Shown here: positions 6,078 through 12,646 of the stretch, piece by piece
How the letters are laid out: every line of letters starts with the position of its first letter
Position numbering within the stretch: position 1 is the first letter of the stretch
The notes under the pieces: generated by a model
Told to the model about the DNA's origin: nothing
The model's input: only the letters and a program-made list of their open reading frames with translations
The model's database searches: none
NCBI GenBank assembly: GCA_016219075.1
Contig: JACRCJ010000146.1
Location: forward strand, 1 to 12,646
DNA: 12,646 nt
From: Deltaproteobacteria bacterium
Lineage (GTDB): Bacteria > Desulfobacterota > GWC2-55-46
Direction of reading: 5' to 3'
Program-made: the position numbers and the translations under genes

Positions 6078-7319
6078 ATGAAAAGAGTAGTCATAACAGG
6101 TGTAGGAATAGTAAGTCCGCTCGGCTCAGGAGTCGAGAAGTCATGGAAGGCGGCCAAGGAAGGGGTCTGCGGCATCCGCGCAATCACCCGGTTCGACACC
6201 ACCGACTTTCCGGTAAGGATAGCGGGCGAGGTCCCGGACTTCGACCCGTCTGACTTCATCGACAAGAAAGAGCTTAAGAAGATGGACCTCTTCATCCAGT
6301 ACGCCGTTGTCGCAAGCCTCATGGCGTACAGGGACTCCGGTTTCACCGTGACCGAGGAGAACGCCGAGAGGGTGGGCGTATACATCGGGGCCGGGATAGG
6401 GGGCCTGGGGGCCATCGAGCACTGGCATACGGTCTTGAAGGAGAAGGGCCCCGACAGGGTGACCCCGTTTTTCATACCGATGGTCATAATAAACCTTGCC
6501 TCGGGGCAGGTCTCGATAAAGATAGGCGCCAAGGGGCCAAACAGCTGCGCCGTTACCGCGTGCGCGACCGGCACGCACTCGATAGGCGACGCCTACAGGC
6601 TTATAAAGAGCGGCGAGGCCGATGCGATGATAGCCGGAGGGACGGAGTCCACCATTACGCCTCTCTGCGTGGCCGGTTTCAACGCCATGAAGGCGCTTTC
6701 GACCCGTAACGACGACCCAGGCAGAGCAAGCCGCCCGTTCGACAGGGACAGGGACGGTTTCGTTGTCGGAGAGGGCGCCGGAGTCGTTGTGCTCGAAGAG
6801 ATGGAGTCGGCTAAAAAGAGGGGGGCGAAGATATACGCCGAGGTCGTCGGATACGGGATGAACTCGGACGCCTATCACATGACTACCCCGTCCCCCTCGG
6901 GCGACGGGGCCGCGCGCTGCATGTCGCTTGCGCTGAAGAGCTCGGGGCTCAACCCCGAGGATATCGGCTACATCAACGCCCACGGGACTTCAACCTATTA
7001 TAACGACCTCTACGAGACGATGGCGATAAAGAAGGTATTCGGCGAGCACGCCAAAAAGCTCGCCATAAGCTCCACAAAGGGCATGACGGGGCATCTATTG
7101 GGCGCCGCGGGCGGCATAGAGGCGGTATTCAGCGCGTTGACCGTGCACGAAGGCGTGCTGCCTCCGACCGTAAACTACCAGACACCTGACCCGGAGTGCG
7201 ACCTCGACTATGTACCGAACACCGCGAGAGAGATCAAGGTCAAGGCCGCGCTCTCCAATTCGTTCGGGTTCGGCGGCACGAACGGGGTCCTTGTATTTAA
7301 AAGGTTCGAAGGCCGATAG
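6078..7319 (+). CDS. fabF: 3-oxoacyl-ACP synthase II (KAS II)
   Basis: A 413-residue beta-ketoacyl-ACP synthase II, the elongating condensing enzyme of type II fatty-acid synthesis. The Cys-His-His centre is intact: C162 in AVTACATGTHSIG, H302 in NAHGTSTYYND and H339 in KGMTGHLLGAAGG. K334 and the GFGGTN loop (397-402) are also present. The residues after HGTST are YYND rather than the more familiar P-x-x-D; the aspartate is kept, so this looks like lineage variation. The start is fixed by the family N-terminus (MKRVVITGVGIVSPLG). It has no Shine-Dalgarno sequence, only an A-rich leader below a long hairpin. It ends 104 bp before rpiB. Confidence 0.96.
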   Translation: MKRVVITGVGIVSPLGSGVEKSWKAAKEGVCGIRAITRFDTTDFPVRIAGEVPDFDPSDFIDKKELKKMDLFIQYAVVASLMAYRDSGFTVTEENAERVGVYIGAGIGGLGAIEHWHTVLKEKGPDRVTPFFIPMVIINLASGQVSIKIGAKGPNSCAVTACATGTHSIGDAYRLIKSGEADAMIAGGTESTITPLCVAGFNAMKALSTRNDDPGRASRPFDRDRDGFVVGEGAGVVVLEEMESAKKRGAKIYAEVVGYGMNSDAYHMTTPSPSGDGAARCMSLALKSSGLNPEDIGYINAHGTSTYYNDLYETMAIKKVFGEHAKKLAISSTKGMTGHLLGAAGGIEAVFSALTVHEGVLPPTVNYQTPDPECDLDYVPNTAREIKVKAALSNSFGFGGTNGVLVFKRFEGR

Positions 7320-7423
7320 GCCGCCAGCCCGTCGGGCCGCCGGGTTACTGCGGGGTAAGTGTGAGGGCTGCCAGCCCGCCGTCAGCCGGATTATAAGGGC
7401 CCGGAGAGGCAAAAGAGGAGTTA

Positions 7424-7882
7424 ATGGAAAAGATCGCAATCGCCAGCGACCATGCCGGCAGGGAACTCAAGGACGACCTCATAGAGTACCTGAGCTCCAT
7501 AGGGTTCGAGCCCGTGGACATGGGGGTCAACAGCGACAAGTCCGTAGACTACCCTGACTACGGGATACCTCTTGCGGAGAAGGTCTCCGTCGGGGAGATC
7601 TCCAGAGGCATTCTGGTCTGCGGCACGGGTATCGGGATGAGCATCCTCGCCAACAAGTTCAGGGGAGTGAGGGCCGCGCTCGTAAACGATGTCTACACCG
7701 CGAAGATGGCCAAGGAGCACAACGACGCCAACATACTCGTCATCGGCGGTAGAGTCGTGGGCAAGGGGATAGCAAGAGAGATGCTGAAGACCTGGATCTC
7801 GGCCGTCTTCGAGGGCGGCAGGCACCAGAGAAGGCTCGACAAGATCGCCGAGATCGAGAAAAAATGCGGCGACGCGGATTGA
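7424..7882 (+). CDS. rpiB: Ribose-5-phosphate isomerase B
   Basis: A 152-residue enzyme of the RpiB/LacAB family that interconverts ribose 5-phosphate and ribulose 5-phosphate in the pentose phosphate pathway. The active-site residues sit at the positions known for RpiB: D9-H10 in SDHAG, C66 in the VCGTGIGM anion-binding loop, H99 in EHND and the phosphate-binding GGRHQRR at 131-137. Length is normal. GAGGAG lies close before the ATG. The gap to fabF holds a small GGGCT/AGCCC hairpin (7365-7377) and a repeated GCCAGCCCG, no promoter. Its place between fabF and glyA is a recurring arrangement in Geobacter-like bacteria; a sugar-specific LacAB role is unlikely given the single gene and context. 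Confidence 0.95.
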   Translation: MEKIAIASDHAGRELKDDLIEYLSSIGFEPVDMGVNSDKSVDYPDYGIPLAEKVSVGEISRGILVCGTGIGMSILANKFRGVRAALVNDVYTAKMAKEHNDANILVIGGRVVGKGIAREMLKTWISAVFEGGRHQRRLDKIAEIEKKCGDAD

Positions 7883-7929
7883 CAGGCTTTTTTTGAGACA
7901 CGCTCCCGCTTCCGCCCGTCCGACGGATA

Positions 7930-7938
7930 TGGTATAAT
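7930..7938 (+). promoter_or_regulatory. Extended -10 promoter for glyA
   Basis: TGGTATAAT is an exact match to the extended -10 consensus TGnTATAAT. The -35 position (7910-7915, TTCCGC) is weak, as is common for extended -10 promoters. Transcription would start near 7945, about 78 nt before the glyA ATG, so glyA can be made independently of the fab cluster. Confidence 0.6.
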
Positions 7939-7957
7939 CTTTACACTCTCTCATGGT

Positions 7958-7978
7958 CTTGAGACAGGAGTCTTCAAG
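7958..7978 (+). other. Small hairpin in the glyA leader
   Basis: CTTGAGAC (7958-7965) pairs with GTC+TCAAG (7970-7978, one bulged T) around an AGGA loop. It lies in the predicted 5' leader of glyA, 45 bases before the start codon. It is too small to be a glycine or tetrahydrofolate riboswitch. Confidence 0.35.
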
Positions 7979-8022
7979 GCCCTTATATTTTTTACCAATC
8001 GATTCGCGGAGGCTTTCTGAAA

Positions 8023-9279
8023 ATGTCCGGTTTAAAGCATTTTGACCCCGAAATATACGAAGCCATAAGGCTTGAGGCCGAAAGGCAGGAATATAAGCTT
8101 GAACTCATTGCCTCCGAGAACCTCGTAAGCGAAGAGGTGATGGAGGCAGCCGGGTCCGTGATGACGAACAAGTACGCAGAGGGGTATCCCGGAAAGCGTT
8201 ACTACGGCGGGTGCGAATATGTCGATATAGCCGAGAGGCTCGCGATAGAGAGGGCCAAAAAGCTCTTCGGCTGCGACCATGTGAACGTCCAGCCCCACTC
8301 CGGCTCCCAGGCCAACATGGCCGTATACATGGCCGCGGTAAAGCCCGGCGACACCGTAATGGGCATGAACCTCTCGCACGGCGGGCACTTGACCCACGGA
8401 AGCCCCGTCAACTTCTCCGGCGCTCTCTACAACATCGTCTTCTACGGGGTAAGGAAGGACGACCACAGGATAGACATGGACCAGGTGAGGGACCTGGCCA
8501 GAACGCACCGCCCGAAGATGATGGTAGTCGGGGCGAGCGCGTACCCGAGGATAATAGACTTTCAGGCGTTCAGGTCGGTATGCGATGAGGTCGGCGCCGT
8601 GATGATGGTCGATATCGCCCACATAGCCGGCCTCGTGGTTACGGGTCTTCACCCCAGCCCGGTGCCAGTGGCCGAGTTCGTCACCACTACCACCCATAAG
8701 ACGCTCAGGGGCCCGAGGAGCGGCATGATCATGTGCAGGGAAGAGTTCGCCAAGGCAGTAGACAAGATGATATTCCCGGGCATTCAGGGCGGTCCGCTGA
8801 TGCACATCATAGCCGCCAAGGCCGTGGCCTTCAAGGAAGCGCTCCAGCCGTCGTTCCTCGACTACCAGAGACAGGTGATAGCAAACGCAAAGGTCCTCTC
8901 CGAAGAGCTCATGAAAAGGGGTTACGACCTCGTTTCAGGCGGCACCGACAACCACCTGATGCTCGTGGACCTGACAAGGCAGGAGATAACCGGCAAAGAG
9001 GCCGAAGAGGCGCTGGTCAAGGCCGGCATAACCGTCAACAAGAACACCATCCCGTTTGAGACCCGCTCTCCTTTCGTGACAAGCGGGGTGAGGATAGGCG
9101 TACCGGCGGCCACAACAAAGGGCATGAGGCAGGCCGAGATGGTCTCGATAGCCGGGCTTATCGACAGGGCCATCAAGAAGAGGGCCGACGAGCCGGCCCT
9201 GGCGAAGATAAAGAACGAGGTGAGGGAGCTCTGCGCGAGGTTCCCCTTCTACAAGGACCTCGTAAAAGCCGCCCTTTGA
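8023..9279 (+). CDS. glyA: Serine hydroxymethyltransferase
   Basis: A 418-residue PLP enzyme that converts serine and tetrahydrofolate to glycine and 5,10-methylene-tetrahydrofolate, the main source of one-carbon units. The PLP lysine is K226 in TTTTHKTLRGPRSG. Other family signatures are LIASEN (28-33), YAEGYPGKRYYGG (51-63), HSGSQAN (92-98) and MVDIAHIAGLV (195-205), with D197 and H200 at the cofactor. Length matches bacterial GlyA. GGAGG lies 10 nt before the ATG. It has its own extended -10 promoter and ends at a strong terminator, so it is the last gene of the + strand run. Confidence 0.98.
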   Translation: MSGLKHFDPEIYEAIRLEAERQEYKLELIASENLVSEEVMEAAGSVMTNKYAEGYPGKRYYGGCEYVDIAERLAIERAKKLFGCDHVNVQPHSGSQANMAVYMAAVKPGDTVMGMNLSHGGHLTHGSPVNFSGALYNIVFYGVRKDDHRIDMDQVRDLARTHRPKMMVVGASAYPRIIDFQAFRSVCDEVGAVMMVDIAHIAGLVVTGLHPSPVPVAEFVTTTTHKTLRGPRSGMIMCREEFAKAVDKMIFPGIQGGPLMHIIAAKAVAFKEALQPSFLDYQRQVIANAKVLSEELMKRGYDLVSGGTDNHLMLVDLTRQEITGKEAEEALVKAGITVNKNTIPFETRSPFVTSGVRIGVPAATTKGMRQAEMVSIAGLIDRAIKKRADEPALAKIKNEVRELCARFPFYKDLVKAAL

Positions 9280-9310
9280 TCCCGTAACCGATGTTGACAT
9301 CCCAGTAATT

Positions 9311-9347
9311 AAAAAAAACCTGCCGGGTCTCCCCGGCAGGCTTTTTT
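9311..9347. terminator. Bidirectional rho-independent terminator
   Basis: A 9-bp perfect stem, CCTGCCGGG (9319-9327) with CCCGGCAGG (9332-9340) and loop TCTC, is preceded by eight A (9311-9318) and followed by C and six T (9342-9347). It therefore has a U-tract on both strands. It ends glyA on the + strand and can end the convergent - strand transcript from the PAP2-glycosyltransferase gene. Confidence 0.9.
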
Positions 9348-9350
9348 ATT

Positions 9351-9582
9351 TTTTCTTAGGGTTTATAATACCCGGTAGCTTCCCGCGCAATACATTAGGC
9401 CTTTTTGCGCGCTGGCTCGCGCCTCGGGGCTATTGCTCTTCGCTTGCTCGCGCGCAATAAATACAGAGGCTTGCTCTCGCTGTCCTTTATGCTCGGCTGG
9501 GCAATGGACCTGGTGTTTTGTTAAAACAATAATGACATGGGTTGTTTTCAGATACCCCGTAGCGAGCTCCGTCATTTTAAAT
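9351..9582. other. Gene-free convergent spacer with repetitive sequence
   Basis: I see no credible gene here. The stretch has short internal repeats: GCGCAATA at 9385-9392 and 9452-9459, and CTTGCTC at about 9443 and 9470. It is bounded by an 11-of-12 direct repeat, ATACCCGGTAGC (9368-9379) and ATACCCCGTAGC (9552-9563). A - strand frame (9363-9575, 70 codons) is open but has no ribosome-binding site, a composition shaped by the repeats, and no recognisable family. It looks like an interspersed or degenerate repeat rather than coding DNA. Confidence 0.45.
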
Positions 9583-9660
9583 CTCCTCCCCCTTGATGGG
9601 GGAGGGTAGGGAGGGGGTGAAAAAAGTTTTCACCTTCCCCTTCCGTCGAGGGAGGGGAGG
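9583..9660. repeat. Paired GC-rich inverted repeat (REP/BIME-like)
   Basis: Three adjacent hairpins can form. CCTCCCCC (9585-9592) pairs with GGGGGAGG (9598-9605) around TTGAT. GGTGAAAA (9616-9623) pairs with TTTTCACC (9627-9634). CCCCTTCC (9637-9644) pairs with GGGAGGGG (9650-9657) around GTCGA with one wobble. The outer two are inverted variants of one palindromic unit ending in GGTGAAAA, and the middle hairpin is where the units meet head to head. This is the layout of bacterial interspersed mosaic elements. The position between convergent genes fits that class. It could also end the - strand transcript by structure. Confidence 0.6.
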
Positions 9661-9712
9661 TATAAGGGAGATACCTTGCTCCGGGGTGGTTCATTTTTAA
9701 CGGTTCTTATTT

Positions 9713-11890
9713 TCACCTGTTTTGAAAAGGCGGGAGGCCTTCGGTGGCCAGGAGCATGTACTTGTCGGTCGAGTCGAGGAGAGTGAGGCCGTATTCCTTG
9801 AGTTCGTCGTATTTTGAGGAAGAGGTTATCACGACGAGCCGGGTTCTTTTGGCGTACTCCTTGAGGTTGCAGACCTGGTCTTTTTCGATCTTCTCAACCT
9901 TCCTTCCGGCGTAGAACGCAATCGACGGCTTGTTTATCTCGTAAGTGGCGAGCACGCCGTCCTTGCCGAGCGCCGCCTTTGCGTAGGTCGAGTACTGGTA
10001 AAGCGTCTTTTGCAGGTAGAGGTTCGCCGGGGGCAGGGCCTCTACCCTTAAAAAGACTACAAGCGCCACCATCACGGCGGCTATGGCCGTAAGCGACGGA
10101 AGCGGCGAGAAAAACGCCGCCGCGCCGAGCGCGCCGATCGTTAGGAATATCGCCCCGATGGTGAAGAAGAAGGCGCTTGAATACGCGATCTCCATCCTGA
10201 CTTCCATGAATGGCACAATGATGAGAGCGGAACCTATCAGAAGCGAAATGAGGACCATGAGATAAAGGCCCCTACGGGCCGCCAACGGGTTCCTCTCCGC
10301 GATACCGGCCGCGGCAAGCCCCGCCAGGATCGCCGAGGGCGGGAAGAGCGGGAATATGTAGTTCGGGAGCTTCGTCCCCGCTATCGAGAAAAAGACGAGG
10401 ACGAAGAGGAACCAAACGGATGCGAGCACCATTAGACTCCCCTGAGGCTTCGCCCTCCACTTTATACCCCTGTAAACGGCGCCCGGAAGGAACGCCACCC
10501 ACGGGAAGAACCCCACGAGAAGGACTATCAGGTAGTAGTACCATGGCCCGCCGTGGCTTGAGATCACCCCGGAGTACCGCTGGATGTGGTGCTTGATTAT
10601 GAAGGCGTTGAAGAACTCCCAGCCGTTTGCGTACCCCTCGGCGGCAAACCACGGCACCGAGATGACCAGGAAGAGAATGATGTCAAGGGGCCTGAAGAGC
10701 TCCTTTATCCTTTTCAAGTCCCGTGTCGCCAGAAGAAATAAGAACGCGATCGCCACGGGGAAGATAAGCCCAACGGCGCCCTTTGTCAGGACGGCGAACG
10801 CGGAGGCGGCCCAGAAGCCTCTGTACCACCTGGGGTCGTTCCCAATGACGGCAAGGTAGAAGGAGTAGACCGACGCGGTGATGAAGAACGCGAGCGTCAT
10901 GTCCGTTACGGCCGAGTGCGTGTATACGAAGTACTCGATATTGAGGAGGAGCGCGGCGGCCGCGAAAAACGCCGGGAGCGCGCCCTTGAGTCTTCGAACG
11001 AACGCGAAGGTCATCAGCACCAGGAGCGTGCCCATGGCGGAAGAGGTGAACCGCGCCGAGAACTCGGTCACTCCGAAGGTCTTGTAGGCCGCGCTCATCA
11101 GCCAGTATATGAGTATCGGTTTGTCGTATCTGGGTTCGTAGTTGTATGTCGGGGTTATGTAGTCCCCGGTCTCCACCATCTCCCTTGACGCCTCGGAGAA
11201 TACCGCCTCGTCGACATCGAAAAGAAGGAAACTCCCGGTCTTGAAAAACGATATGAAGACGACAAGGAGCGCCAGAAGCGCGAAGAGCCACTTCTCCTTT
11301 ATCTGCATGCGTGTCGTCAAAAGATGCCCCACGGCTACTCCCAAAAGCGCCCCTGCCATCACATCCGACGGGTAGTGCGAGCCGAGCCATACGCGGGAAG
11401 CCCCGACGAGTACGGCCGCGAGGTAAAAGATGTGCCTGCCCCCCGGGTACCTTTTGGCGAGCACAAGGGCCACGGCGAAGCTGATGGTAGTGTGTCCGGA
11501 AGGCAGCGAGTTGAACCTGCCCGAGAGGTCGAATACCGATGGGTGCTCGAGGAGACGGAGGACCGGGTCGGCGGCGTGCGCTATCCGGGGCCTTTCAAAG
11601 GCGGCCTTGAGGATGTTTACGAGTATCCCGGAGATGACGACCGCGTACAGGCTTATCCTGCCGGAATCAAAGAGGCGGTTACGCCCTGATACGGCCCCGA
11701 TGATGTAGATCGCCGCCGACAGGGCTATGAGAAAGAGGCCGTCTCCGATGAAGCTGAAGAAACGCGCGGCGCTCTCGAGCCCGTCTATATGAGGGATACC
11801 CCCGGCTGCAAGGCGGTCTGCCTGCAGGGACAGTAAGATCAATACCGCGGTCGTTACCGTGACCGCGATGTACCGTTGAAGATTACTCAA
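9713..11890 (-). CDS. PAP2 phosphatase - ArnT/PMT-like glycosyltransferase fusion
   Basis: A 725-residue multi-pass membrane protein with two domains. Residues about 1-195 form a PAP2 lipid phosphatase with K95-x6-R102, PSGH (130-133, catalytic H133) and SR-x5-H-x3-D (S165, R166, H172, D176). Residues about 200-725 resemble GT39/GT83 lipid-linked sugar transferases (PMT, ArnT): the DVDE acidic motif at 225-228, the YDKPILIYWL segment, roughly a dozen membrane spans and a C-terminal soluble region (YEINKPSIAFYAGRKV). It probably moves a sugar from a polyprenyl-phosphate donor outside the inner membrane, with a linked phosphatase acting on lipid pyrophosphate. Acceptor and sugar are unknown. 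The start is TTG, supported by AGGAGG 7 nt upstream (11898-11903) and a 4-nt overlap with the aminotransferase gene. No early ATG exists in frame. Confidence 0.85.
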   Translation of the reverse strand: MSNLQRYIAVTVTTAVLILLSLQADRLAAGGIPHIDGLESAARFFSFIGDGLFLIALSAAIYIIGAVSGRNRLFDSGRISLYAVVISGILVNILKAAFERPRIAHAADPVLRLLEHPSVFDLSGRFNSLPSGHTTISFAVALVLAKRYPGGRHIFYLAAVLVGASRVWLGSHYPSDVMAGALLGVAVGHLLTTRMQIKEKWLFALLALLVVFISFFKTGSFLLFDVDEAVFSEASREMVETGDYITPTYNYEPRYDKPILIYWLMSAAYKTFGVTEFSARFTSSAMGTLLVLMTFAFVRRLKGALPAFFAAAALLLNIEYFVYTHSAVTDMTLAFFITASVYSFYLAVIGNDPRWYRGFWAASAFAVLTKGAVGLIFPVAIAFLFLLATRDLKRIKELFRPLDIILFLVISVPWFAAEGYANGWEFFNAFIIKHHIQRYSGVISSHGGPWYYYLIVLLVGFFPWVAFLPGAVYRGIKWRAKPQGSLMVLASVWFLFVLVFFSIAGTKLPNYIFPLFPPSAILAGLAAAGIAERNPLAARRGLYLMVLISLLIGSALIIVPFMEVRMEIAYSSAFFFTIGAIFLTIGALGAAAFFSPLPSLTAIAAVMVALVVFLRVEALPPANLYLQKTLYQYSTYAKAALGKDGVLATYEINKPSIAFYAGRKVEKIEKDQVCNLKEYAKRTRLVVITSSSKYDELKEYGLTLLDSTDKYMLLATEGLPPFQNR

Positions 11891-12646
11891 ACAAGCGCCT
11901 CCTCAAAGATATCGAGGGCCGTTTTCATCTCGTTTTGCGTGATGACGAGGGGAGGCATGAGGCGGGCGATGTTCTTGTCCACCCCGCATTCTATTATGAT
12001 GAGACCGTTTTCCCTGCACCTGCTCATTACTTTTTCGAGATAGCCCCTGTCGGGGCTCCCGTCCTTTTTTATGAATTCAACGCCTATCATGAGGCCGAGC
12101 CCCCTGACATCTCCTATTGAGCCGTGTCCTTCCGCCATGGAGCGGAGCCGCTCCATGGCGTACAGGCCGGTCTTTTCGGCGTTTTCAAGGAGGCCTTCGT
12201 TTTCTATCTTGTCTATCGTGGCAACGGCCGCGGCGCAGGCCACGGGGTTGCCGCCGAATGTAGTGCCGTGCGCCCCCGGGGCCCACCGGCTCATTATCTC
12301 TTTCGAGGAGCCTACGGCGCTTAAGGGAAAGCCAGATGCCATCGCCTTGGCCATCGTGATGATGTCGGGCTTCAATCCGAAGTGATCGGAAGCGAACCAT
12401 CTGGCGGTCCTTCCGAAACCGCTCTGCACCTCATCGGCTATGAGGAGTATCCCTTCCTCAGCGCAGAGTTCCCGGAGCTTTTCGATATAGTCCGCCGGGG
12501 GTACGACATAACCGCCTTCTCCGAGGACCGGCTCGATTATCACGCAGGCGACCTCTTCGGGGGGGATCTGGTGGCGGAGTATCCCTTTGAGGTAACCGAA
12601 GCAGTCGGTCGAACAGGTGGAGCGGACCTTACCCATGGGACAGCGG
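11887..12646 (-). CDS. Class III aminotransferase, C-terminal part (cut by window edge)
   Basis: The visible 252 residues are the C-terminal half or more of a PLP-dependent class III aminotransferase of the 4-aminobutyrate/acetylornithine type. Landmarks are CVIIEPVLGEGGYVVPP, the PLP aspartate in IADEVQSGFGRT, the Schiff-base lysine in ITMAKAMASGFPLSAVG, and HGTTFGGNPVACAAA. The frame stays open to the window end, and the in-frame residues RCP precede the first methionine. RCP-MGK matches the YRCPxG motif known inside GabT-like enzymes, so that methionine is internal and the true start lies outside. Two more cysteines follow (CSTDC). Substrate (GABA, ornithine or another amine) cannot be settled from this part. 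The gene overlaps the next one by four bases (TTGA). Confidence 0.88.
   Translation of the reverse strand, partial: RCPMGKVRSTCSTDCFGYLKGILRHQIPPEEVACVIIEPVLGEGGYVVPPADYIEKLRELCAEEGILLIADEVQSGFGRTARWFASDHFGLKPDIITMAKAMASGFPLSAVGSSKEIMSRWAPGAHGTTFGGNPVACAAAVATIDKIENEGLLENAEKTGLYAMERLRSMAEGHGSIGDVRGLGLMIGVEFIKKDGSPDRGYLEKVMSRCRENGLIIIECGVDKNIARLMPPLVITQNEMKTALDIFEEALV

Noticed and set aside
6141..6983. A 280-codon - strand frame inside fabF
   Set aside because: It lies wholly within fabF, which has all its catalytic residues; the translation is rich in G/V/R/H without domain character and is a shadow of the real gene.
8032..8805. A 257-codon - strand frame inside glyA
   Set aside because: Fully nested in an intact serine hydroxymethyltransferase gene, low-complexity V/G/H/Y composition, no start signal.
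9385..9480. Possible CRISPR-like or tandem repeats in the spacer
   Set aside because: The repeated strings are only 7-8 nt, irregularly spaced and without uniform spacers; no cas genes are present.
9363..9575. A 70-codon - strand frame in the glyA / PAP2-glycosyltransferase spacer, considered as a small gene
   Set aside because: No ribosome-binding site, no recognisable family, and the frame consists largely of local nucleotide repeats; kept only as a repeat-like finding.
10683..11390. A 235-codon - strand frame within the PAP2-glycosyltransferase gene
   Set aside because: Same strand but a different frame from a protein with clear membrane spans and motifs; the translation is Arg/Gly/Pro-rich and has no family features.
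12634..12636. The ATG at this site as the start of the aminotransferase
   Set aside because: In-frame residues RCP precede it and continue to the window edge, and RCPxG is an internal motif of GabT-like enzymes, so the gene is cut by the window rather than short.

Overview
The window is a GC-rich bacterial chromosome segment that uses the AGG (Arg) and ATA (Ile) codons heavily. Its core is the classical fatty-acid/phospholipid cluster yceD-rpmF-plsX-fabH-fabD-fabG-acpP-fabF, continued by rpiB and glyA, all on the + strand. From general knowledge, the rpiB-glyA extension after fabF is familiar from Geobacter-like Deltaproteobacteria (Desulfobacterota) and related phyla such as Nitrospirota. 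I cannot place the organism more precisely from this sequence.

Layout. At 1-130 lie a + strand terminator of an unseen upstream gene and a tRNA-Gln(CUG) gene on the - strand. At 131-224 two consensus-like sigma70 promoters stand back to back, one for the tRNA and one for the fab operon. At 388-9279 are ten + strand genes: DUF177/YceD, ribosomal protein bL32, PlsX, the FAS-II enzymes FabH, FabD and FabG, acyl carrier protein, FabF, ribose-5-phosphate isomerase B and serine hydroxymethyltransferase. A clear bidirectional terminator follows glyA at 9311-9347. At 9350-9712 is a convergent gene-free spacer with repetitive sequence and a paired GC-rich inverted repeat. At 9713-12646 are two overlapping - strand genes: a class III aminotransferase cut by the window edge, and downstream of it a 725-residue fusion of a PAP2 lipid phosphatase with an ArnT/PMT-like membrane glycosyltransferase.

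How the genes work together. PlsX links acyl-ACP to phospholipid synthesis. FabD makes malonyl-ACP, FabH starts and FabF elongates the chain, FabG does the first reduction, and AcpP carries the intermediates. YceD and bL32 give the usual ribosome/membrane linkage at the head of the cluster. The gaps inside the cluster are not empty: they hold candidate internal promoters (fabG, acpP, glyA), several hairpins, and a recurring GGGTCTTTTTAA-like motif. Ribosome-binding sites differ sharply: strong for acpP, fabG and glyA, absent for plsX and fabF.

Novelty. Most of the window is well-understood housekeeping DNA, and I see no defence system, CRISPR array, transposase or obviously new multi-gene system. 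The points most worth checking are the PAP2-glycosyltransferase fusion, the spacer repeats at 9363-9660, the long-range hairpin before the SD-less fabF start, and the repeated hairpin/motif family in the gaps.
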